Below are positions 1 through 5,574 of a DNA stretch of 5,885 nucleotides, piece after piece. The translations under genes and the position numbers were made by a program. Below the pieces are notes generated by a model, which worked only from the letters and a program-made list of their open reading frames with translations, did no database searches and had not been told where the DNA came from. The first letter of the stretch is position 1; the number at the start of each line of letters is the position of its first letter. The stretch spans positions 1 to 5,885 of the forward strand of contig CALREG010000031.1 in assembly GCA_943355135.1 (NCBI GenBank), read 5' to 3'. This DNA comes from Candidatus Nomurabacteria bacterium (GTDB lineage Bacteria > Patescibacteriota > Minisyncoccia > Phycocordibacterales > SBAW01).

Positions 1-1002
1 AGCGAGTGCCGCGGCCGAATCGGGCTCTACTAAGTAGCCCGCGTCTACGGGCAGTACTTCAGCAATAGACGGCACGTTTGAGGCAACTATCGGCCGGCCG
101 CTCGCCATATACTCAAATAACTTCATGGGCGACGTGTATTGTGCCGACTGTTGGTCGCGCGCGGAGTTTGGCAGCACCAGCACATCGGCCGCAGACTGCC
201 ACAGCGGCATCTCACCATGCGGCTTCTGACCTACCGCGTGTATGTTTGATATGCTCGCGTACTTCTTTTTAAACTTCTGCAAATCGTACTCCGTGCCGCC
301 CACAAAATATACCGCCACCTCGGGCATACGTTGAGCCGCTTCTGCCAGCGTATCTACGCCCTTCCATACATAGAGGTGTCCGGTGTAGACGACTATGTGT
401 ACCTCCTGCGGCAGAGAAAGTTTTGCACGCGCGGTCGCGTGGTCGGTAGAAGAAAATTGCTCTATATCAACCGCGTTACGCTCAAGCAAAAGTTTGTGTT
501 CTGGAATATCGAACTTCTTTTGTAACTCCCCTTTCTTCCACTTGTTGGTGGCAAGCACCGTGTATGCGCGGCGGAACAGCCGCGCATAAAAATTGTGATG
601 GTGTGTTGGAAAATCATGCACTTCTACAACAACCTTGTCAGAAAATAAGGTTGCCATCAACGCGGGTAGTGGCTCGTTGGTAATTACGATGTCGCGGCCG
701 CGCACCTGCAGAGCAAAATAGGCGAGGCATGAAAGCGTAAACGTTGCGTAACTTATAAGAAACGCGGCGTGGCGTACGAGCGGCACGTAGCGCAGGTCGA
801 GCGCAGGCAAGTAGACGACGCGAACGTCGGTAGAAATGTTGTAGTACGCATGCGGGTTGCTGCGTACGCGGCCCAAATTACGCGGCACCAGCAGAGTCAC
901 TGCGCCAAACGGCACAAACGAGTCCGCTTCTTTGGCAGCAAAAAGTGCGGCGGCCTTCTCGCTCGGGAAGCGCCCGTGATAGATTACAAAAAGTTTTTTC
1001 AT
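1..1002 (-). CDS. GT4-family glycosyltransferase, 3' end outside window
   Basis: Translating the reverse complement from the ATG at 1002 gives 334 uninterrupted codons to the left edge with no stop. The N-terminal domain starts MKKLFVIYHGRFPSEKAA and includes ITNEPLPALMATLF (107-120) and EVHDFPTHHH (127-136). The donor domain begins around VYTGHLYVWKGVDTL (205-219) and continues through YFVGG (232-236). It reaches the donor-site block YTSPMKLFEYMASGRPIV (289-306) and SNVPSIAEVL (308-317). E297 is the second glutamate of EX7E; the first position is a tyrosine, as in the common SPxKLFEYMA subtype of GT4. VDAGYLVEPDS (319-329) follows, so probably only the last few dozen residues are missing. 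The start overlaps the exostosin-like gene stop by ATGA. It is likely to add a further residue to the same glycan; donor and acceptor cannot be inferred. Confidence 0.92.
   Translation of the reverse strand, partial: MKKLFVIYHGRFPSEKAAALFAAKEADSFVPFGAVTLLVPRNLGRVRSNPHAYYNISTDVRVVYLPALDLRYVPLVRHAAFLISYATFTLSCLAYFALQVRGRDIVITNEPLPALMATLFSDKVVVEVHDFPTHHHNFYARLFRRAYTVLATNKWKKGELQKKFDIPEHKLLLERNAVDIEQFSSTDHATARAKLSLPQEVHIVVYTGHLYVWKGVDTLAEAAQRMPEVAVYFVGGTEYDLQKFKKKYASISNIHAVGQKPHGEMPLWQSAADVLVLPNSARDQQSAQYTSPMKLFEYMASGRPIVASNVPSIAEVLPVDAGYLVEPDSAAALA
999..1002 (-). other. ATGA stop/start overlap, exostosin-like to last GT4
   Basis: The exostosin-like TGA (999-1001) shares an ATGA with the ATG of the last glycosyltransferase (1000-1002). 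The upstream bases show no purine-rich ribosome binding motif. The overlap supports the ATG at 1002 as the true start of the left-edge gene. Confidence 0.85.
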
Positions 1003-2075
1003 ATCTGTTTGCGAAGCTCGGCGACAATATGTTTCATCTGCGCATCGATACGGAAGTGTTGTACGAACGCATTCCGTGCATTGTGTTGCATCTCCTCAAA
1101 CCGCTCGGGGGTAATACTTGCATGGAATTGCGCTATGCGCTCGGGTAGTTGCTTGATATCACGAAAGTCGACGATGAGACAAAACTCTTTGTAGTCAACA
1201 ACGTCCTTAAACGGCAACCGGCGCTCAGTATCGAGCATGACGGGGATGCGCCCGAGCGAAAGAATTTCAAACAGTCGAGTGGCCTCGTTGGCATCTCCAC
1301 GCACATCGAGGCAGTAGTCGCTTGCAAGCACGGTGTCTACAAACTCTTTGCGCAAGGCGCGCATATCACCTTCGGCAGTTTTGGTACTGCCAGAGAAGGA
1401 GGCTCGCTCTTTAAGATTGAGAGCCACCAGTGGAGAGTTTTTAAGCACACGTATCGCGCGCTCGCGCCACAACACGCCTTTCTGCATCGCGCGATAACGA
1501 CTGTCGAAGATTCCCCGCACACGGACAGACGGCTCTTTGATGAAATTGCGCAGTCGCTGCATCGTCGTCAGATGTGCCCAACCAGCAAAACCCACCACCG
1601 GCTTGCCGGTACCTTTTGTACGCAGCTGCAGCTGCCCGCCACAAACTCGCTCAAGCAGGTCGTCAGCCGAAGGCGGCACTTGTATACGCCCCTTCTCTGG
1701 CACAAAGCGATATCCACCGATGCGCAAGATATACGTGTTAGGAGTATCCACCGACTGCTCGATATCGCCCATACCATCCACCAAGAGCGGTAGACCTGCT
1801 TGTTGTGCCACCCGCGAGCATTCTGCAAGCAGTGCGGTATCGTGATTCAACAGCCATATGTGCCGGTACGGGGCAAACACCATGTCGGCCTGCTGTATAT
1901 CGTCGGTGACGGTGTATGTGGAAGTATCAAAAGGATGCGAGTCGAACATCTCTTTGGCAAACAAAGATGCCTCTGCAACTGGGTTGTCCCAAAACGGGTA
2001 CAACAAAGGAGAATGCATCCCTCTCCGGCGCCATGCCGAATCAACAAATAAGGTGAGTGGTTTATCTGAGCGCAT
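999..2075 (-). CDS. Exostosin-like (GT47-type) glycosyltransferase
   Basis: This is a 358-residue protein. The C-terminal half carries the exostosin signature region: SDYCLDVRGDANEATRLFE (252-270), then ILSLGRIPVMLD (271-282), RRLPF (285-289) and a DYKEF-type segment (294-298). A helix (about 315-345) resembles the MQHNAR...F ending of the family. Exostosin (GT47) enzymes transfer glucuronate, galactose, xylose or other residues in eukaryotic and some bacterial glycans. With a dehydrogenase and epimerase upstream, a uronate-type donor is conceivable but unproven. The N-terminal half (LTLFVDSAW and onward, with ADMVFAPY at 63-70) is less conserved but compatible with the acceptor domain. I prefer the ATG at 2075; a TTG two codons upstream (2081) is the alternative. 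The start lies inside the end of the previous gene (14-nt overlap), and the TGA overlaps the next gene's ATG. No transmembrane segment is evident, unlike the eukaryotic type II Golgi forms. Confidence 0.78.
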   Translation of the reverse strand: MRSDKPLTLFVDSAWRRRGMHSPLLYPFWDNPVAEASLFAKEMFDSHPFDTSTYTVTDDIQQADMVFAPYRHIWLLNHDTALLAECSRVAQQAGLPLLVDGMGDIEQSVDTPNTYILRIGGYRFVPEKGRIQVPPSADDLLERVCGGQLQLRTKGTGKPVVGFAGWAHLTTMQRLRNFIKEPSVRVRGIFDSRYRAMQKGVLWRERAIRVLKNSPLVALNLKERASFSGSTKTAEGDMRALRKEFVDTVLASDYCLDVRGDANEATRLFEILSLGRIPVMLDTERRLPFKDVVDYKEFCLIVDFRDIKQLPERIAQFHASITPERFEEMQHNARNAFVQHFRIDAQMKHIVAELRKQI

Positions 2076-2081
2076 GTTCAA
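2062..2081 (-). other. Longer gene overlap and alternative start of exostosin-like gene
   Basis: The end of the canonical GT4 gene (TAA at 2062-2064) overlaps the start of the exostosin-like gene. Two starts are possible: ATG at 2075, giving a 14-nt overlap, or TTG at 2081, giving a 20-nt overlap and two extra residues. ATG is preferred for codon type; neither has a convincing Shine-Dalgarno. Confidence 0.6.
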
Positions 2082-3156
2082 TCACTTGTATAGATTCTTT
2101 AGCCATTTTTGGCCACGAAAAATGCTGCGCCTGCACATACCCTTTTGTTTGTAAGGTCTTGCGCAATGCCTCATCAGAACACAAGCGTTCCATAGCTTCG
2201 CTTATAGCCTGCGGGCTCGACGGGTCGACGAGCAAAGCTGCATCTCCTGCAACCTCCGTCATCGACGAAAGGTTCGAGGTTATAACCGGAGTTCCCAGAC
2301 TCATCGCTTCGGCTATCGGCATGCCAAAACCCTCATTGAGTGACGGGAAGACAAAAGCTATCGCATCTTTATAGAGCGAGTACAACAGGCCGACTGGAAC
2401 ATATCCAAGAAAAAATACTTCTGTATCCAAGTGTGCTGCACGAAGTCGCTCAAGCATGTCTTCGTAATAAGCGCCGCTGTAACCGCCCGCCAACAATAGC
2501 TTTGTATTTGAATGCGTGCGGTTTTTAAAAAGAATAAAAGCTTCAACTATTGAGTGTACATTTTTGCGATACTTAATCTTGCCCGCAAAAAAGAAAAACG
2601 GAGTCATTTGTGCTGCTACTGGCTCGGAGACTGATTGGAACTTTTCCATGTCTTGGAAGCCTTCGTAGACCACGGACACCTTCTCCGGAGATACTTTGTA
2701 AAACTTCACAAGATCATCTTTGGTCGCCTGCGATGGAGCGATGATATGGAGCGTACGAGACAGCGAAATGGGCATAAGTATGCGGTCTCGGACAAAATTA
2801 CTGATACGGCCTGCAAGCGTGCGCGGACGTATCTTCTGGCTCCCTAACTCTTTGCAAAACATTATTACTGGCACCCTAGGCACGACGAGCGGCAGCAGCG
2901 GGGTTACAAAGAGGAGCACATCAACTTTTTTTGGAAGCACCAAAAACCAAAAAAACTGCCGTACAAATCCTTTCGGAATACGCACATTAGTAAAAGGTGC
3001 CGAAACTAAGTTTTTGCTTATAGGTTTTGAGGAGAAGTACACATACTCGTGCTGAGGTGCTTGTAGTGGCAGATTGCGCATGGTTTCCAATACCGCATAT
3101 CCCATACCGGAGGCTTCCGACTCTTCATACGGTTCCGCAATAAAACCTATTTTCAT
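2062..3156 (-). CDS. GT4-family glycosyltransferase (canonical, GT1-type C-terminal domain)
   Basis: This 364-residue protein is full length for GT4 and the clearest glycosyltransferase here. The N-terminal domain starts with MKIGFIAEPY and a glycine loop SGMGYAVLE (16-24). It ends with APSQATKDDLVKFYKV (140-155), the usual acceptor-domain helix before the linker and VVYEG (162-166). The donor domain opens with FAGKIKYRKN (190-199), where the basic residues contact the donor phosphates. It holds AGGYSG (223-228), FFLGYV (248-253), and PSLNEGFGMPIAEAMSLG (271-288) with a complete EX7E pair (E275 and E283). SNLSSMTEVAGDAALLVDP (294-312) closes the donor site. The layout resembles the GT4 branch with mannosyltransferases such as MtfB or WbpY, but the sugar is not determined. 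The gene overlaps the methyltransferase by ATGA at its start and the exostosin-like gene at its TAA end. G+C is about 47% by hand count, clearly below its neighbours. Confidence 0.93.
   Translation of the reverse strand: MKIGFIAEPYEESEASGMGYAVLETMRNLPLQAPQHEYVYFSSKPISKNLVSAPFTNVRIPKGFVRQFFWFLVLPKKVDVLLFVTPLLPLVVPRVPVIMFCKELGSQKIRPRTLAGRISNFVRDRILMPISLSRTLHIIAPSQATKDDLVKFYKVSPEKVSVVYEGFQDMEKFQSVSEPVAAQMTPFFFFAGKIKYRKNVHSIVEAFILFKNRTHSNTKLLLAGGYSGAYYEDMLERLRAAHLDTEVFFLGYVPVGLLYSLYKDAIAFVFPSLNEGFGMPIAEAMSLGTPVITSNLSSMTEVAGDAALLVDPSSPQAISEAMERLCSDEALRKTLQTKGYVQAQHFSWPKMAKESIQVIEHALR
3153..3156 (-). other. ATGA stop/start overlap, methyltransferase to GT4
   Basis: The methyltransferase TGA (3153-3155) and the next ATG (3154-3156) form a four-base overlap. 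An AGAAG stretch sits only a couple of bases upstream of this ATG, too close for a normally spaced Shine-Dalgarno, so coupling is the more likely mode of initiation. Confidence 0.85.
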
Positions 3157-3773
3157 ACTTCTATAACAAAAAAGTGGTGGTACGCGCTGTTGAAGGGCAC
3201 AAAGTCTTTGACCACGCGGCCGTGCTTAGAGAGGGCCTCGCGCATGCGTGAGACGGGATAGCCTTTCTTGCCCAGCTCCCAATAGTGCTGGCCGTTGAAG
3301 GTGTGCTGTTTAGGGTACGGAATTTTAACCGCAAGCTGTACCGCGGGGAGGAATGGAATTTTAAACGACAATGAGAGCATCGGGCCAAAGTGCGGCACGC
3401 TCACCACCACATGCGTGCGCGCCACGCGCGCCAGCTCGCCCACCGCTTTATCAAACTGCTCAAACGGCAAGTGCTCCAGCACCTCAAACGCGCACGTAAT
3501 ATCGTGCGACTTGTCAGTAAACGGCATCTGCAAAATGCTCCCCAACACATCGGGCTTCAAATCTTCGGCAATATCGAGCGAGGTGTATGCAACGGCAGTA
3601 TTGTCTTTTAGAAAGTTGCCAAACACTTTGTCCCCCACTCCGACCTCCAGAATACTTTTAGGATTGAGGTCGAGCACTTCTTTGAGCTGCCAGAAGTAGC
3701 TCACAAAACGGCCCTCAAACCCATAGCGGTTGAAGCCGTAGTGCGATTTGTCTACTTGAGGCGTATTGGTCAT
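3153..3773 (-). CDS. Class I SAM-dependent methyltransferase
   Basis: This 206-residue protein has the class I methyltransferase core (Methyltransf_11-like). Motif I is ILEVGVGDK (41-49), where the glycine-rich loop binds S-adenosylmethionine. SLDIA (65-69) places an acidic residue (D67) at the end of strand beta-2. An LQMPF segment (81-85) is followed by FEVLEHLP (96-103), the usual post-beta-4 motif. Strand beta-5 is HVVVSVPHFG (121-130). The C-terminal part contains QHYWELGKKGYP (162-173), which I associate with small methyltransferases in surface-polysaccharide loci. Placed between two glycosyltransferases, it probably methylates a sugar or a chain end, but this is inferred from context; a lipid or other small-molecule acceptor is possible. 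The start codon overlaps the upstream stop as ATGA, and its own TGA overlaps the next ATG in the same way. No Shine-Dalgarno motif is visible upstream. Confidence 0.9.
   Translation of the reverse strand: MTNTPQVDKSHYGFNRYGFEGRFVSYFWQLKEVLDLNPKSILEVGVGDKVFGNFLKDNTAVAYTSLDIAEDLKPDVLGSILQMPFTDKSHDITCAFEVLEHLPFEQFDKAVGELARVARTHVVVSVPHFGPMLSLSFKIPFLPAVQLAVKIPYPKQHTFNGQHYWELGKKGYPVSRMREALSKHGRVVKDFVPFNSAYHHFFVIEV
3770..3773 (-). other. ATGA stop/start overlap, GT4 to methyltransferase
   Basis: The TGA stop of the short GT4 gene (3770-3772) and the ATG of the methyltransferase (3771-3773) share a four-base ATGA. About 20 bases upstream there is no GGAGG-like motif, so translation of the methyltransferase probably depends on ribosomes terminating at the previous stop (inference). 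Confidence 0.85.
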
Positions 3774-4606
3774 GAGAGTTCTTTTAGGATAGCAGGGATA
3801 AGGTTCTGGAGGGAGTGGTGCTCGCGGACATAAGCCGGATCAAGCGGCAGAGCCGCGATAGCCGGATCGTTGCTTTTGACCGGGAGCCCGCAAGCGGCGG
3901 CCTCGAGCACAACCTTGTCCAAACTCCCGGTCTCACTGGTGTGGACCAACTGCGCGGCGCGCCGATACTCCTCGCGCAACTGCGCTTGCGTGAGAGCGCC
4001 CAAAAAGCGCACCGTGGCGCCGAGCTCCTGTCCAAGCGCTTTAAGGCTCTCACGTTCGGGCCCCTCGCCCGCGATGAGCAAGGGTAGTCCTTGCTCAACT
4101 GCCATACGGATAGCAAGATCGTGCCGTTTGGATTTCATCAGCCGACCCACCGACAGCCAGTGCTCGCCGCGCGCCACACTCGGATCGGGGAAAAAGAATT
4201 CCGTGTCGATGCCATGCCCCATAACGCGCACCTTTGAACTTTTGAGTCTAAAACTCTCTCTTGATGCCGTAAGAATCACCGTGGCAAACTTTTCGGCGAT
4301 ACGTAATTTTAAATCGACGCTCTTGTGTGTGTACCAGAGCGCAACCTTCTTACCCCTCAGACGCCAGTACCAGCCGGTAGCAACAAGATACTCGGGGTTC
4401 ATGTGCACAAACACGGCATCATACTTTTTTGCGCGAGCAAGTGTGAGCAACTTCAGTGCGCGGGAGAGTTTACCTCCACGACCCAGCTCTTTACGGGTAA
4501 TCACCTCGACCTCTGCATGCTTTTGAAACTCCTCAATCCATCGGACAAAAAACCCGAGATCCGAGTCGTTGCTGTCTACCACCTGCGTAGTAATAAGGAG
4601 TCTCAT
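3770..4606 (-). CDS. GT4-family glycosyltransferase (short form)
   Basis: This 278-residue GT-B fold transferase probably moves a sugar from a nucleotide-sugar donor to a growing glycan at the cytoplasmic membrane face. The N-terminal acceptor domain is compact (about 1-140). It contains FVHMNPEYLV (66-75) and the linker TASRESFRLKSSKV (113-126), leading into GHGID (130-134), which is typical of GT4. The C-terminal donor domain starts at SVGRLMKSKRHD (152-163), with the usual Gly-Arg and downstream Lys. It continues with AGEGPERE (179-186) and the donor-site helix SLDKVVLEAAACG (228-240). E235 matches the second glutamate of the EX7E motif. The first falls on Gly227 if aligned without gaps, although E225 is nearby. 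The protein is some 80-100 residues shorter than many GT4 enzymes and ends soon after the donor helix. It begins 6 bp after the epimerase stop, and its TGA overlaps the methyltransferase ATG. Sugar specificity is unknown. Confidence 0.88.
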   Translation of the reverse strand: MRLLITTQVVDSNDSDLGFFVRWIEEFQKHAEVEVITRKELGRGGKLSRALKLLTLARAKKYDAVFVHMNPEYLVATGWYWRLRGKKVALWYTHKSVDLKLRIAEKFATVILTASRESFRLKSSKVRVMGHGIDTEFFFPDPSVARGEHWLSVGRLMKSKRHDLAIRMAVEQGLPLLIAGEGPERESLKALGQELGATVRFLGALTQAQLREEYRRAAQLVHTSETGSLDKVVLEAAACGLPVKSNDPAIAALPLDPAYVREHHSLQNLIPAILKELS

Positions 4607-4612
4607 GACAGA

Positions 4613-5569
4613 CTAGCTGAAGCGTTGCTCCATCCACGCAACGGTGCGAGCGAGTCCTTCTTCAAAAGATACGTCTGGTTTGTAGCCGAGCAGCTTGCGG
4701 GCAAGTTTCGTGTCAGCGAGGCTGTGGCGGACATCGCCGACGCGCGAGGGGCGCTGCTGCAGGACGAGCTTTTTGCCACTGTACTGCTCAATAAGTTTTT
4801 TGACCTCGCGCAGAGTCGCGCGCTCTCCGTGCGCGATGTTCAGTGCAGTCCCTTTAAAATCTTTTTTTGCGTGCATGGCAAGCAGGTTTGCCTTGACTAC
4901 ATTATCGACATAGCAGAAGTCTCGCGACTGCAGACCATCCCCTTCTATAAAAGGATTTTTCTTCTTGCCGTAGAGGCTCTCAAGCCACGCCGAGAGCACG
5001 GTGGCATACGGGGAGTCGCCGTATTGCCCCGGGCCAAAGACATTAAAGTAGCGCAGCGACACCGTGTCGAGCCCGTATATCTCGGAGAAGACTTTGCAAA
5101 ACAGCTCGCCGGTGTACTTTTGTGCGGCATAGGGCGACTTTGGGTCAGGCGCGTTTTCGCTCTCTTTGGTGGGGAGTTTTTTGGCACCGCCGTAGGCGGA
5201 GGAAGAGGAGGAGTAAATGAGGCGCGCAACTTTGTGTTTGGCCGCAGCCTCAAGCAAGGTTACTGTCCCGACCACATTTACCTCGGTGGTCTCGCGCGGG
5301 TGCTCAACCGAGTAAGAGACGCGCGGTACGGCCGCAAAATGGAACACGTAGGAGGGTTTGTGCTTCTTGAATATCTTTTCGAGCAGCACCATGTCTGCGA
5401 TAGACCCCTCATAAAAATCGATTGTCTTATCGACCGCGTCGCGCCGCCCGGTAGAAAAATCATCGATGCCGATGACATGGAATGGTTCCTTCCCTTCTTT
5501 ACAAGCGCGTACAAAACTCGAACCTATAAACCCCGCACAGCCAGTCACCAAAATAGTTTGTTTTTTCAT
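4613..5569 (-). CDS. NAD-dependent nucleotide-sugar epimerase/dehydratase (extended SDR, WbpP/TviC/GalE-like)
   Basis: This 318-residue protein is full length for an extended short-chain dehydrogenase. The N-terminal NAD-binding motif is GCAGFIG (G10, G13, G16), with an acidic residue at the end of strand beta-2 (D36). The catalytic set is a serine run ending in SAYG (about residues 120-127) and Y147-x-x-x-K151 (YAAQK). The later blocks LRYFNVFGP (172-180), SRDFCYVDNV (215-224) and GDVRHSLAD (278-286) resemble the WbpP/TviC group of UDP-HexNAc or UDP-hexuronate 4-epimerases from my knowledge of those proteins. The likely reaction is C4 epimerisation of a UDP-sugar. The neighbouring dehydrogenase makes a UDP-uronate 4-epimerase plausible, but UDP-glucose or UDP-GlcNAc 4-epimerase is equally possible. 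I chose the ATG at 5569 because the Rossmann strand starts at once (MKKQTILVTG) and it lies 5 bp after the upstream stop. The in-frame extension back to 5743 overlaps the dehydrogenase gene and has no family character. The stop is TAG. Confidence 0.93.
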   Translation of the reverse strand: MKKQTILVTGCAGFIGSSFVRACKEGKEPFHVIGIDDFSTGRRDAVDKTIDFYEGSIADMVLLEKIFKKHKPSYVFHFAAVPRVSYSVEHPRETTEVNVVGTVTLLEAAAKHKVARLIYSSSSSAYGGAKKLPTKESENAPDPKSPYAAQKYTGELFCKVFSEIYGLDTVSLRYFNVFGPGQYGDSPYATVLSAWLESLYGKKKNPFIEGDGLQSRDFCYVDNVVKANLLAMHAKKDFKGTALNIAHGERATLREVKKLIEQYSGKKLVLQQRPSRVGDVRHSLADTKLARKLLGYKPDVSFEEGLARTVAWMEQRFS

Positions 5570-5574
5570 GCAGA

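Noticed and set aside
91..100. Palindrome CGGCCGGCCG
   Set aside because: It is inside the conserved S-G-R-P donor-site segment of the left-edge GT4 and is explained by codon choice.
1623..1634. Perfect 12-bp palindrome CAGCTGCAGCTG
   Set aside because: It is inside the exostosin-like coding frame and encodes an ordinary Gln-Leu-Gln-Leu stretch. A lone short palindrome in a gene body gives no support for an operator.
1149..1793. A 214-codon plus-strand frame
   Set aside because: It sits opposite the exostosin-like gene, whose minus-strand frame has clear conserved blocks; the plus-strand product has none.
3870..4526. A 218-codon plus-strand frame
   Set aside because: It lies wholly opposite the short GT4 gene, is Ser/Arg/Pro-rich as expected from reverse-complement reading, and shows no family features.
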